Part shown: piece by piece, positions 18,297 to 27,274 of the stretch
How the letters are laid out: the number at the start of each line of letters is the position of its first letter
How positions within the stretch are numbered: the first letter of the stretch is position 1
Source: Martinezella lusitana
Lineage (GTDB): Bacteria > Pseudomonadota > Alphaproteobacteria > Rhizobiales > Rhizobiaceae
Direction: 5' to 3'
NCBI RefSeq assembly: GCF_016901135.1
Contig: NZ_JAFEVL010000030.1
Location: 1-64,000, forward strand
Length of the DNA: 64,000 bases
Notes under the pieces: model-generated
Database searches by the model: none
What the model was told of the DNA's origin: nothing
Seen by the model: only the letters and a program-made list of their open reading frames with translations
Made by a program: the position numbers and the translations under genes

Positions 18297-18591
18297 GTCA
18301 ACGGCGGAGCAAAACCCTGCCACGCGGCGGAGTAAAAGTCGGCCACGGTTTGCGCGCGCATGAGACGGCCGGGAGGGCGTAGCCCGAGCGGGGTGTCATG
18401 CGCGCGTGGCGATTTCTCGAAGGATCTTAGCCGGCCTTTCTGGCGCGGCTTTGAGCGAGACGATAGCTTTCGCCATTCATCTCGAGGATGTTGACGTGGT
18501 GGGTGATGCGATCGAGCAGAGCGCCGGTCAGGCGCTCGGACCTCAGTGTTTCCGCCCAATCGTCAAATGGCAAATTGCTCGTGATCAGGAT
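18297..18591 (-). mobile_element. IS21-family remnant with the 3' end of istB
   Basis: On the minus strand, 18591-18427 encodes EPILITSNLPFDDWAETL, then ERLTGALLDRITHHVNILEM and YRLAQSRAR. This is the C-terminus of the IstB helper ATPase of IS21 elements. From there to about 18297 runs non-coding sequence with repeated GCGGAG blocks beginning TGTCAACGGCGG, resembling an IS21 end. The rest of istB and all of istA are missing; the IS6-type element abuts it at 18593. Confidence 0.7.
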
Positions 18592-18592
18592 G

Positions 18593-19421
18593 GGCTCTGT
18601 CGCAAACTTTTTGAAGGCCGCAGAAACAGCTATCGCCGGACACAATTATGCAGCGAGTGCAGCGAATTGCTGAAATGCCGATTGGCCACTGGTTGGAAAT
18701 TGGGGCTTGCGGATCATATGCGCCACTTCGATGCCATCCAGTGTTGCTGACGCAGACTGGAAGGATTTGAAGCCTCTCATCGGGCGGGTCAGCTTCTTGA
18801 TAAACCGGTGGTCTTGTTCAATGATGTTGTTCAGATATTTGACCTGCAGGATCTCGATCAACCAGAACCATCCCTGCAACAGCGGCAGCCAGTTCATGTT
18901 TTGCTATCCTGCTAGGTTTGCACCGCTCTTGTCGACGACTACCTTTTCGGGCCAGCCATTGTTCTTGATCACGCTGACAAAGAAGGCGGTGGCCGCTGCG
19001 TCATCACGATGTTCAGACAACATGAAATCGAGGGTGTTGCCGTGCTTATCAACCGCGCGGTAGAGATACGTCCACATGCCTTTGACCATAGGTCTCGTCC
19101 ACGCACCAAAAGCTACTGGTTGCCGAATTTCGACGCTAGGCCCGGCAAGCAATCAAGGGCGAATATTTCACAACCCATCCGTTCAGCGTCGCGTGGTCAA
19201 CGGCAACGCCGCGCTCGGTCATAATCTCTTCCAAATCACGGTAAGAAACTGAATATCTGACGTAGAAAAACACAGCGTATAAAATCACCTACTTTCGGGT
19301 AGTGATTGCCTTTGAAATCGACCATGATCGGGAAGCTCAGCCTGCCTGCACATCTTCAACCCAAATTTAGGGCTTGACCAGACAGGTTTGCAAATCCGGT
19401 GAAAAGTTTGCAACAAAACCG
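18593..19421 (-). mobile_element. IS6-family insertion sequence, decayed
   Basis: An 829-base element bounded by imperfect terminal inverted repeats: GGCTCTGTCGCAAAC at 18593-18607 and, inverted, GGTTTTGTTGCAAAC at 19407-19421 (12 of 15 identical). These are typical IS6 ends. It lies directly against the istB remnant. The flanks do not show a matching 8-base duplication, so the copy probably results from recombination or a deletion rather than a fresh insertion. Confidence 0.75.
18646..19325 (-). pseudogene. IS6-family transposase, multiply frameshifted
   Basis: Reading from an ATG at 19325 (MVDFKGNHYPK) the frame breaks after about 11 codons, then continues in others. Recognisable parts are ERGVAVDHATLNGWVVKYSP, WTYLYRAVDKHGNTLDFMLS, VVVDKSGANLAG and VKYLNNIIEQDHRFIKKLTR near the end. 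At least two frame changes (near 19290 and near 18900) inactivate it. Confidence 0.8.
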
Positions 19422-19883
19422 ATGATTTGAGCTGTTAGGCTCTCCATAAAAGATGCACGGCAGTCGCTGTGCGATTGGATTAGGCGACGTGATAAGCCGC
19501 AATGACGGTTGCTACCGGATCAGTGTTCATAGCCTGCAGCTGTGTTGCCGTGATCAACTCCTGGCGATCACTACGGCTCAGTTGCAAGCGCTGGATTCGG
19601 GACAGGTTGCCGCAATCATCGCCGCCTATCACGCAGTCTGATGGGCTTGTCATCTCAACGAGCTCTGTTGCGATGGATCGGTCGAAAACTAGATTTTGAA
19701 CGGTTGCCTTGAAGGGATCTGAACCTCTGACCAGTAGATTGGGACTTCAGTTTAGACGATACGCGCGTTCAGAAAGCAAATAGTAAGCAGGCCGGAATTG
19801 TGGTGTAAAACGACACGGGATCCCGGTGCCGATCTGGAAGTTGTGTAAGCTGTTTTCATCGATGCAAGCGGGGTCACGGCAGA
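19422..19883. other. Intergenic stretch with a small coding-like remnant
   Basis: No intact gene is seen. On the plus strand 19540-19641 encodes DQLLAITTAQLQALDSGQVA followed by AIIAAYHAV and a stop. This resembles the end of proteins built from LTTAQ-type repeats, so it may be the tail of a gene destroyed by the neighbouring IS element. The remainder up to the hydrolase start at 19884 shows nothing recognisable. Confidence 0.3.
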
Positions 19884-20642
19884 ATGCCCATCCACAACTT
19901 CAAAGTGCACGGAGAAAAGGGGCCGTTTCTGTTCCTGCTTCATGGCTGGTGCTGTAGCCACGTTTTTTGGCGTTTCCAAATATCGCAGTTGGCCAGCCGA
20001 TTCCGGGTGGTGACGCTCGATCTTGAAGGGCACGGTCTTTCGGCGCCTCCGGTAGACATACGGCGGCTCGGCATTGGCAGGTTTGCGGAAAACGTCGTCG
20101 CTGTGGCGGACGCGCTCCAAGCGAAGGAACTCGTCCTGATGGGCCATTCCATGGGCGGTCCCATCGCTATAGAGGCCGGCTTGCGTCTTGCCGGGCGCTG
20201 CAAGTTTATGCTCGGCGTTGATACTTTCACCGATGCAGCATTTTATCAGCGACGCCCCCCCGATGAGATCGAGCTGCGGGTTCAGAAATTCGCGGTGCAT
20301 TTTGAAGCCACAATGGCCAAGATGGTGCATAACATCACGACACCCGAAACGGATCCGGCCATCGTCACCGAGATCATCGACATCATGACGCATTGCGATA
20401 GGCACGTCGCGCTGACGGCTTTGCGATCCTTGCTGGAATGGGACATAGAGACACGCTGGCCGCTTCTGGATGTCCCGGTCGCCACCATCAACTCCGCCAT
20501 GCTTCGTGGTGGCACCGACCTCGATCTAGCCGGTCTCGATCTGCACGTCATGCATGATGTGGGCCATTTTCCGATGCTTGAGAGCCCGGATGCCTTCAAT
20601 TCAATTGCAATGACCGTTCTGGAAAAACACGGTTTCGGCTGA
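19884..20642 (+). CDS. Alpha/beta-fold hydrolase
   Basis: A 252-residue cytosolic hydrolase without a signal peptide. It shows the oxyanion segment LLHGWCCSHVFW, the nucleophile elbow GHSMGG, and a catalytic His in HDVGHFPMLESP near the C-terminus. It converges on the GntR gene at 20653. Related enzymes hydrolyse esters, amides or C-C bonds in ring-degradation pathways. The neighbouring amidase, cupin and flavin monooxygenase genes make such a role plausible, but the substrate is not shown by the sequence. Confidence 0.85.
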   Translation: MPIHNFKVHGEKGPFLFLLHGWCCSHVFWRFQISQLASRFRVVTLDLEGHGLSAPPVDIRRLGIGRFAENVVAVADALQAKELVLMGHSMGGPIAIEAGLRLAGRCKFMLGVDTFTDAAFYQRRPPDEIELRVQKFAVHFEATMAKMVHNITTPETDPAIVTEIIDIMTHCDRHVALTALRSLLEWDIETRWPLLDVPVATINSAMLRGGTDLDLAGLDLHVMHDVGHFPMLESPDAFNSIAMTVLEKHGFG

Positions 20643-20652
20643 CGGAACGTCT

Positions 20653-21378
20653 TCAGCCTTCCTGAACAAAGGCAGCCGGCAGGGCCGCGATAAAATCCAC
20701 CATGTCATCGCCCAGCAGACTGACATGCTCGCTGGCGGTTTTGAAGGCAGTCTCGGCATCGGCGCGCTCGATGGCATCGAGGATGCGCTCATGTTCGCCG
20801 ATCGTCGCCGCCATGCGGCCCGGTTGGTAGGTGACGTAGCGGCGATAGGCTGCCACGCGGCGGCGTAGCGCCCGGGTCTGGCCCGCCAGAAAATGCGTAT
20901 GCGCCGCATCGTAAAGCAGTTCGTGGAATTCGGAATTGATGGCGTAGAAATTGTCCGGATCGCCAGCCGAAAGCGCGTTGATCAACCTTGCATGAATCTC
21001 GCGCAGCGCCGCCCTCTCGGGGACTGTCGCCCGGCGTGCCGCCAGCTTGGCGCACAACCCTTCGAGCACCGCCATCATCTGGAACATTTCCAAGAGGATC
21101 GGGATCGAAATGATCGCGACCGTGATGCCCTGCCGTCCGCGTATGTCGACAAGGCCGGTCGCGCTCAATGCTTTCAGCGCCTCCCTGACCGGCGTTCGCG
21201 AGACCTTGAAACGGGCCGCAAGTTCCACTTCATCAAGGCGTTCGCCGGGCTTGAGCGTACCACTGACGATCATCTCCTCCAGACGGTTGCGCAATTCGTC
21301 CGAAAGCGTCCCCCCGCCCGCGCGCACGTCACCGTCGTCGGACGTCAATAGAACCGATCCGGTCTCCTGCCCCGTCAT
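20653..21378 (-). CDS. GntR-family transcriptional regulator (FCD domain)
   Basis: A 241-residue regulator: an N-terminal winged helix (LRNRLEEMIVSGTLKPGERL...LAARFKVSRTPVREALKAL) and a C-terminal FCD domain (FQMMAVLEGLCAKLAARRA; NSEFHELLYDAAHTHFLAGQ; EHERILDAIERAD). It is the last gene on the minus strand behind the aldolase-ABC operon, with a gap of about 100 bases, and probably controls that operon. The palindrome at 25641 is a candidate target. Confidence 0.9.
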   Translation of the reverse strand: MTGQETGSVLLTSDDGDVRAGGGTLSDELRNRLEEMIVSGTLKPGERLDEVELAARFKVSRTPVREALKALSATGLVDIRGRQGITVAIISIPILLEMFQMMAVLEGLCAKLAARRATVPERAALREIHARLINALSAGDPDNFYAINSEFHELLYDAAHTHFLAGQTRALRRRVAAYRRYVTYQPGRMAATIGEHERILDAIERADAETAFKTASEHVSLLGDDMVDFIAALPAAFVQEG

Positions 21379-21477
21379 GCCATTTTTCCCGTCTTTAGAA
21401 TAAGATTTCTTGCCGCTACGATTGCATATCCGCAGCAGGTCCCATCGACTCTACTTCGCATAGATAAGCAGATCATA

Positions 21478-22266
21478 TCAATCGCGATAGGACGGATCGA
21501 TCCGGTCGAGCAGCCGGATGAATGCGGGCCACTCTCGGGCGCCGGGAGCGAGAATGTCGCCATGATGATCGTGGAATTGCATGGCCGCCTTGTCGCTGAC
21601 CTCCGCCTTTGGCAGGGCAAGGCGCGACCCGGCGCTTGCAGCGCTCTGCGCCATGAGTTGCACGCGAGCCGCCTTTTCAAAATAATACATGAGGATAAAG
21701 GCTTCGGGGATGGTTCTCCCCACCGTCAAGACGCCGTGATTGCGCAGCACCAGCACGTTATGCGGGCCGATATCGTCGATTAGCCGCTGCCGTTCGTCGG
21801 TGTCGATGGCAACACCTTCATAATCGTGCAAGCCCATATGCCCCATGTAGCGCATCGCGAATTGGCTGACGGGCAGCAGGCCCTCTTCCAGCGCCGAAAT
21901 GGCGGTCGCCGCTTCTGAATGAGTATGAAGCACACAGATCGCATCCTCGCGGCCCGAATGGATCGCGCTATGGATGACAAAGCCGGCCCGGTTCACCGGA
22001 TGATCGCTTTTGCCGATCTTGTTTCCATCCAGATCTATCTTGACGAAGCAGGAGGCATTGATTTCCGAAAACAGCAATCCGTAGGGATTGATCAGGAAAT
22101 GATGCTCCGGGCCTGGCAGCCGGACCGAGATATGGTTGTAGATCAGATCATCCATGCCGAAATGGGCAACGAGACGGTAGCAGGCCGCCAGCTGGATGCG
22201 AAGCTCTGCTTCGGATAGCGACGCAGTTGCCGCTTCGAGCGGCGGAGAAGTCGATGCCATGGTCAT
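21478..22266 (-). CDS. Class II aldolase/adducin-family protein
   Basis: A protein of about 262 residues with the zinc-binding pattern of class II aldolases: DLIYNHISVRLPG, the His pair in CVLHTHSEA and a further His in LRNHGVLTVG. The family includes fuculose- and ribulose-phosphate aldolases and decarboxylase-like enzymes that do not use phosphorylated sugars. I prefer the ATG at 22266, which overlaps the permease stop (ATGA); one at 22275 is in frame. It is the last enzyme gene of the ABC operon running from 25628. Confidence 0.85.
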   Translation of the reverse strand: MTMASTSPPLEAATASLSEAELRIQLAACYRLVAHFGMDDLIYNHISVRLPGPEHHFLINPYGLLFSEINASCFVKIDLDGNKIGKSDHPVNRAGFVIHSAIHSGREDAICVLHTHSEAATAISALEEGLLPVSQFAMRYMGHMGLHDYEGVAIDTDERQRLIDDIGPHNVLVLRNHGVLTVGRTIPEAFILMYYFEKAARVQLMAQSAASAGSRLALPKAEVSDKAAMQFHDHHGDILAPGAREWPAFIRLLDRIDPSYRD

Positions 22267-23006
22267 TTCCACCATATTAGCTTGCGGTCGATTGCGACGA
22301 GGAGCCCATAAAGGATCAGGCTACCCAGCGACGCGGCGAAGACGGCGGCCCATACGGTGACGTAGTCGATCTGAGCCGTTGATTGATAAATGAGCTGCCC
22401 GATGCCGGCATAGGCCCCCAGCATTTCGGTGACGATCACAGCGATGGTGCTGCGGGCAAGCCCGATGCGCAAGCCGGTGACCAAATGCGGCATCGCCGCC
22501 GGCAGCCGCAATCGCCAGAGGATGCCGAGCGGTCCCGCCCCGAAGCTGCGCAACAGATCGACAGCCGCCGTCTCGGGGCGCTTCAAGCCCGCCAGCGCAT
22601 TGAGCAGAACCGCGAAACTGACCGCAAGCCCCGCCATCGCGACTTTCGAGGCCATGCCCAGCCCGAACCAGATCAATGCCAGCGGGACAAAGGCGACTGC
22701 CGGCACGGAATTGATGGCGATGACCAGCGGCAGCAGGCTGAGTTCGAGCGGCGGAAGCAGGATCATCACAACCGCCAGCCCCAAACCGATTGCCGCACCG
22801 ACGGCAAAACCGAGCAATGCCTCGAGGAGCGTTACAAACAAAGCGTCGCCGATAAGGTGAGCCTTGCCGACAGCGCCCATGACGATGTCGAGCGGCCGAG
22901 GCAGGATATAGGCCGGCATGTCAAGAAGTGAGGCGCCGAACTGCCAGGCGAGAAGCAGTCCGGCGAGCGCGATGAATACTGGAGCGAGGCCATTGAATTT
23001 GGTCAT
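22263..23006 (-). CDS. ABC transporter permease (SsuC/TauC-like)
   Basis: A 247-residue permease with about six membrane segments starting at LAPVFIALAGLLLAW. The EAA-like loop is LLRSFGAGPLGILWRLRLPAAMPHLVTG. The start is the ATG at 23006, overlapping the stop of the other permease by 4 bases. It belongs to the nitrate/sulfonate/taurine/pyrimidine-precursor permease family and pairs with the permease at 23003-23752. Confidence 0.9.
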   Translation of the reverse strand: MTKFNGLAPVFIALAGLLLAWQFGASLLDMPAYILPRPLDIVMGAVGKAHLIGDALFVTLLEALLGFAVGAAIGLGLAVVMILLPPLELSLLPLVIAINSVPAVAFVPLALIWFGLGMASKVAMAGLAVSFAVLLNALAGLKRPETAAVDLLRSFGAGPLGILWRLRLPAAMPHLVTGLRIGLARSTIAVIVTEMLGAYAGIGQLIYQSTAQIDYVTVWAAVFAASLGSLILYGLLVAIDRKLIWWK

Positions 23007-23752
23007 TCGGGACGCCACCAGATGAATTTCCGTTCCAGCAATGCAAGCGCTCCATAGAGCGTCGAGCCGAGCAGGCCGCTCGCAATGATCAGCACCCACA
23101 TGCGCGGCACCTGCTCAAAATAGAGCGATTGCAGCAGCATGACGCCGAGGCCGACCGTATCGCCGAACCATTCCCCGACGATGGCTCCTGCAAGACCGAG
23201 GGATACGCCGAGCTTGAGCCCGACCATGATGGTCGGTAGCGCCGTCGGAAGTGCCAGCTTGAGGAATTGCTGCGTCTCCGTCGCCCCGAAGCTGCGCATG
23301 AGGGCCAACCGCTGCGGGTCGACGGATTGCAGACCACGCAAGGTATTGACGGCCACAGGGAAGAAGGAGAGGTAAAGCGCGATCGCGATTTTCGACTGGA
23401 TGGTATTGCCGAACCAGATCACGACAATCGCCCCGAATGCGATGACGGGAACTGTTTGCAGCGCAACGAAGATGGGGAAGAAGGCACGCTCGGCGATCCG
23501 GACATAGGCAAAGACAATGCCGAAGATCATGCCGAGCGCGGCGCCGAGCATGAAACCGATCACGGTCTCCAACAATGTGCGCACGAAGCCTGAAACCAGA
23601 TCGGGCCAGATGGAGACCCCATCGGCAAATACATCCGGCAATGCCGGGAGATAACGCGGCTCGATCCCGAATATCGGGACGGCGACCAGCCAGACGCCCA
23701 TCGTTATCAAAACCGCAGTGAATGGAGAACTCGCGACGACCCGGACCTTCAT
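23003..23752 (-). CDS. ABC transporter permease (SsuC/TauC-like)
   Basis: A 249-residue inner-membrane permease. Its conserved loop reads LMRSFGATETQQFLKLALPTALPTIMVG. The N-terminal helix (SPFTAVLITMGVWLVAVPIF) serves as an uncleaved membrane anchor. It overlaps the ATPase gene by 4 bases at its start and the second permease by 4 bases at its end, so the three genes are tightly coupled. Confidence 0.9.
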   Translation of the reverse strand: MKVRVVASSPFTAVLITMGVWLVAVPIFGIEPRYLPALPDVFADGVSIWPDLVSGFVRTLLETVIGFMLGAALGMIFGIVFAYVRIAERAFFPIFVALQTVPVIAFGAIVVIWFGNTIQSKIAIALYLSFFPVAVNTLRGLQSVDPQRLALMRSFGATETQQFLKLALPTALPTIMVGLKLGVSLGLAGAIVGEWFGDTVGLGVMLLQSLYFEQVPRMWVLIIASGLLGSTLYGALALLERKFIWWRPE

Positions 23753-24606
23753 GTCGCTGCCGCCGTCGCAAAGCTCTTCATGCTCTCTTCCTCGACGATC
23801 GCGAGCAGCTTCCTCTTAATCTCCATGAACTCCGGATCGGTGAGGATGGAGGCGTCGCGCGGGCGCGGCAAGTTCACCTTCACCTCGCAACGGACCGTGC
23901 CGGGTCGCGCCGTCATGACCACGACCTTGTCGCCAAGGAAAATCGCTTCGTCGATATCGTGCGTAATGAACAGAACCGTACGCCAATGGCGGGCCCATAT
24001 GTCGAGCAGCCAGCGTTGCATCATGCTGCGCGTCAAGGCATCAAGCGCGCCGAACGGCTCGTCAAGCAGGATCAGGTCGCGCTCGAACAGGAATGTCCGC
24101 ATCAGGGCCACCCGCTGGCGCATGCCGCCGGATAGCTGATGCGGATAGTGTTTTTCAAAGCCCTGCAATCCGAAATCGGGAAAAAGCGCTTCAGCCTTTT
24201 GTCGCGCGGCCTTGCGTGACATTCCCTCGATCTCCAGCGCGATCGTGGCATTGTCGAGCACGGTTCGCCAGGGAAACAGCAAGTCCCGCTGCGGCATGAA
24301 GGAAATCTTGCCGAGCAATGCGCCATCCATTTGCGTCCGACCCGCCAGCAGGATCGATCCATCCGGATCCGGCGGCAAAAGGCCCGCAATCATGTTGAAA
24401 AGCGTAGACTTGCCGCAACCGGACGGGCCGATCAGCGTGACGAACTCGCCCGGCGCGATGGAAAGATCGACATTGCGAACGGCTACGGTTTGCCGTGCGC
24501 CCTCCCCGAAGCGTTTCCAGACGTTGACGAGTTGCAGTTGCGCGGGACGATGGGGAGCTTCCGGCTGGCTTTGCATCATCGATTGATCCATCGTCCCGTT
24601 TTCCAT
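23749..24606 (-). CDS. ABC transporter ATP-binding protein (SsuB/TauB-like)
   Basis: A 285-residue ATPase: Walker A LIGPSGCGKSTLF, Q-loop MPQRDLLFPW, signature LSGGMRQRVAL, Walker B LILLDEPFGALD, and switch His in FITHDIDEAIF. The start ATG at 24606 lies 12 bases after the binding-protein gene; reading from 24654 would overlap that gene for 37 bases. It energises the two downstream permeases. Confidence 0.92.
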   Translation of the reverse strand: MENGTMDQSMMQSQPEAPHRPAQLQLVNVWKRFGEGARQTVAVRNVDLSIAPGEFVTLIGPSGCGKSTLFNMIAGLLPPDPDGSILLAGRTQMDGALLGKISFMPQRDLLFPWRTVLDNATIALEIEGMSRKAARQKAEALFPDFGLQGFEKHYPHQLSGGMRQRVALMRTFLFERDLILLDEPFGALDALTRSMMQRWLLDIWARHWRTVLFITHDIDEAIFLGDKVVVMTARPGTVRCEVKVNLPRPRDASILTDPEFMEIKRKLLAIVEEESMKSFATAAAT

Positions 24607-24617
24607 TCCGTGCGCGC

Positions 24618-25628
24618 TCAGAGCTTCTTGTCCGCCGCCGGGACCTTGTCCCAAAAGGACGTATCGAAGGCTGACTTCAGGTCCACCTTGGCCTTGAGCG
24701 CCTTGTATTCGAGAAGGCTGTCCTGCACCGCGCCGATGGAAGCAAGATCGATGGCACCGAGACCCTCGGTCTTGCCGAGCTTGGCTGTCATCACGTGTTC
24801 GATTTCGTCAAGCATCAGTTCCTGATGCTTGCGCTCGAGACCTGAACCGGCGGCAAGCACGATATCCACCGCTTCGGCCTTGTGTTCGAAGGAATATTTC
24901 CAGCCCTTCAACGTCGCGGCCAGGAACGCCTGCACGAGCTCCGGCTTTTCCTTGATCACCTTCTCCGAGGTGACGATGGCATCCTGCTGCGTCGTCACAC
25001 CGGAATCGTCGGGGAGAAACAGGCGGATGTCGTTAATGCCCTGCTCCTTCAGCGTATTGAGCTCATTGTAAAGCGTCACGGTCGCCACATCATACTGATG
25101 GTCGATAAATGGCTGCATCGAGAAAGGCTGGGAGACGATCTGCACGTCATCCTTGGCGATCCCCTCATGCGCGAGCACCGAGAAAAGCGTGAACTGCGGA
25201 CCGGTAAACCAGGTGGCGACCTTCTTGCCCTTGAAGTCCTTGACCGATTTGATGCCGGTGCCATTGTAGGTGACGTAGGCAAACGGTGTCATCTGCTGCG
25301 ACATACCGATGCAGACGAGCGGCAATCCGTTTTGGCGCGCATAGAGCATGCCCTCCGTTCCGCTGGCGATGCCAAACGTGTCGGCACCGGAGGCGACGAG
25401 GGATTCGACATTGATATTCGGGCCGCCGGGGTTGATCGTCGCCTCGATACCGGCCTCCTTGTAGAAGCCCTTGGCCTTGGCGACATAGATGCCGGCAAAC
25501 TGCGCCTGGGCCACCCATTTGAGGCGGACCGACACCGCTTCGGCCGCCGAGACCTGTGTTATGGAAATCAATCCAGCAAAGACGGTAACCGCCGCTGCAA
25601 GCAAGCCACTTCTTATAGATGCCCTCAT
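24618..25628 (-). CDS. NMT1/THI5-like ABC substrate-binding protein
   Basis: A 336-residue periplasmic protein. A signal peptide (LLAAAVTVFAGLISITQVSA) precedes the mature start AEAVSVRLKW. The mature part has VAQAQFAGIYVAKAKGFYKE, GGPNINVESLVASGADTFGI and ATWFTGPQFTLFSVLA, as in the NMT1/THI5 domain. This family binds pyrimidine precursors, riboflavin, aromatic or sulfonate compounds. The ATG at 25628 has a CGGAGAG site upstream. It leads the operon ABC importer-aldolase and is divergent from the amidase at 25853. Confidence 0.9.
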   Translation of the reverse strand: MRASIRSGLLAAAVTVFAGLISITQVSAAEAVSVRLKWVAQAQFAGIYVAKAKGFYKEAGIEATINPGGPNINVESLVASGADTFGIASGTEGMLYARQNGLPLVCIGMSQQMTPFAYVTYNGTGIKSVKDFKGKKVATWFTGPQFTLFSVLAHEGIAKDDVQIVSQPFSMQPFIDHQYDVATVTLYNELNTLKEQGINDIRLFLPDDSGVTTQQDAIVTSEKVIKEKPELVQAFLAATLKGWKYSFEHKAEAVDIVLAAGSGLERKHQELMLDEIEHVMTAKLGKTEGLGAIDLASIGAVQDSLLEYKALKAKVDLKSAFDTSFWDKVPAADKKL

Positions 25629-25640
25629 GATCGCTCTCCG

Positions 25641-25656
25641 TTTCTGTATGCAGAAA
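25641..25656. promoter_or_regulatory. Candidate operator upstream of the NMT1/THI5-type ABC operon
   Basis: TTTCTG (25641-25646) and CAGAAA (25651-25656) form a perfect inverted repeat around TATG, 13-28 bases before the start codon at 25628. Its place in the divergent gap with the amidase gene suits a repressor site, possibly for the FCD regulator at 20653. Confidence 0.4.
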
Positions 25657-25852
25657 TGTAAAAGCAATATACATGCCAACTCAAAATCATTGATTTTATA
25701 CCAGCCTTGGACCGGAAACCTGGAAGTCACCTGTGTCGTAACGCCGATTTAGCCTGAAATTTACCCAAAATTGCCTAATATTTTTGCGTTGATTATTTTG
25801 AGAGCTTCTTTATGTATAACGAGAATGGCACCAGCCTGCGGAGATGGGCAAG

Positions 25853-27253
25853 ATGACGGAAGACAGATTGTGGGCCGAAAGTTTTACCGCTTTGTCGGAC
25901 CGTGTCCGCAGCTGCGCCCTCTCACCTGTCACGTTGACCGAATTGATGCTCGAACGTATCGCGGCCTATGACGGTACGCTTCATTCGTATGTCGCAGTCG
26001 CGCCCGAAACCGCCATGAGGACGGCTGAAAATGCCCATGCGGAGATCAAGGCCGGACACTGGCGCGGTCCCCTGCACGGTATCCCCATGGCCGTGAAGGA
26101 TGTCTTCTACACGACCGATATAAAAACGGGTCTCGGCAGCTCGATATATAGCGATTGGCAGCCGCCTCATGAGTCGACCGCCACGGCCAGGCTGCGGGCT
26201 GCGGGCGCCGTGATGCTCGGCAAGCTGACGGCGACGGAAGGCGTCTATGCCGATCATCACCCGACGATCGCGCCGCCCATCAACCCCTTCGGCGCCGCGC
26301 ACTGGACCGGAACCTCTTCGAGCGGATCCGGCGTTGCGATTACAGCCGAGCTTGCCTACGCAACACTTGGCACGGACACGGGGGGATCGATCCGCCTGCC
26401 ATCATCCTGCTGCGGGCTCGTCGGCATCAAGCCGACCTGGGGACGGGTGAGCCGCCATGGCGTCTTCCCTCTTGCTGAATCCCTTGATCATGTCGGCCCG
26501 ATGGCGCGAACGGCAAAGGACGCCGCTGCCATTCTGGGGGTCATCGCGGGCCCTGATCCCGCCGACCCCACAGCCGCACCGGTCGACGTACCCGACTACC
26601 TTGCCGACATCGATGGTGGTGTGGCCGGCATCACGATCGGCGTCGATTGGGCCTTTCTTCGCCGGATCGCGACGGAAGAGGTTCTTCATTCGATTGAGGC
26701 CGTTGCGGCCACCATGGGCGCGCTCGGCGCCCGCATCGTCGATGTCACCTTTCCCGAATCCGAAGCCGTCCTGCACGGCTGGGCGGTGCAGTGCGCGGTC
26801 GAGGCTGCCCTCGCCCATCGCGAGACATATCCGGCGCGCCGGCAGGAATATGGCGAGCGACTCGCAGCTCTTCTGGAGCGCGGCAACAGTTTCAGTGGCT
26901 TGGCGATGGCTGAAGCCCTCAATGATCGCCGCATATTCAACGGGCGGATCGCCACCATGTTCACCGGAATTGACATGCTGCTCGTGCCCGGCCTGCCAAT
27001 TGCCGGTCCAACGCTCGACTATATGGCGTCACTGGGCGAGGATCCCGAGGCGATCCTTGCCATCGGCCCATTCACTGCCCCTTTCGATGTCTGTGGCTAT
27101 CCCACCATCACTGTACCCTGCGGCGCCAGCACGGCCGGCACCCCCATCGCCTTCCAATTTGTCGGCAAGCCATTCAACGAAGCGCTGCTCTGCCGTTCGG
27201 CACATGCCTATCAGGGCGTGACCCAATGGCATTTGCGGCGTCCGGCGCTCTGA
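25853..27253 (+). CDS. Amidase (amidase signature family)
   Basis: A 466-residue amidase-signature hydrolase with the catalytic triad visible: Lys in GIPMAVKDVF, the cis-Ser in the Gly/Ser-rich GTSSSGSGVAI, and the nucleophile Ser in GTDTGGSIRLPSSCCG. It would hydrolyse a carboxamide to acid plus ammonia. I chose the ATG at 25853, nine bases after GGAG; the in-frame ATG at 25844 is too close to that site. It starts a plus-strand run of catabolic genes (amidase, bicupin, monooxygenase, SDR, racemase-like) divergent from the ABC importer. Confidence 0.9.
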   Translation: MTEDRLWAESFTALSDRVRSCALSPVTLTELMLERIAAYDGTLHSYVAVAPETAMRTAENAHAEIKAGHWRGPLHGIPMAVKDVFYTTDIKTGLGSSIYSDWQPPHESTATARLRAAGAVMLGKLTATEGVYADHHPTIAPPINPFGAAHWTGTSSSGSGVAITAELAYATLGTDTGGSIRLPSSCCGLVGIKPTWGRVSRHGVFPLAESLDHVGPMARTAKDAAAILGVIAGPDPADPTAAPVDVPDYLADIDGGVAGITIGVDWAFLRRIATEEVLHSIEAVAATMGALGARIVDVTFPESEAVLHGWAVQCAVEAALAHRETYPARRQEYGERLAALLERGNSFSGLAMAEALNDRRIFNGRIATMFTGIDMLLVPGLPIAGPTLDYMASLGEDPEAILAIGPFTAPFDVCGYPTITVPCGASTAGTPIAFQFVGKPFNEALLCRSAHAYQGVTQWHLRRPAL

Positions 27254-27274
27254 CCCGCAAACGAGGAGAAGACC

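Noticed and set aside
18188..18382. Small plus-strand frame after traD starting MAETQPGLTHEFF
   Set aside because: Starts at TTG, runs into the IS21 remnant and does not resemble TraG; probably chance.
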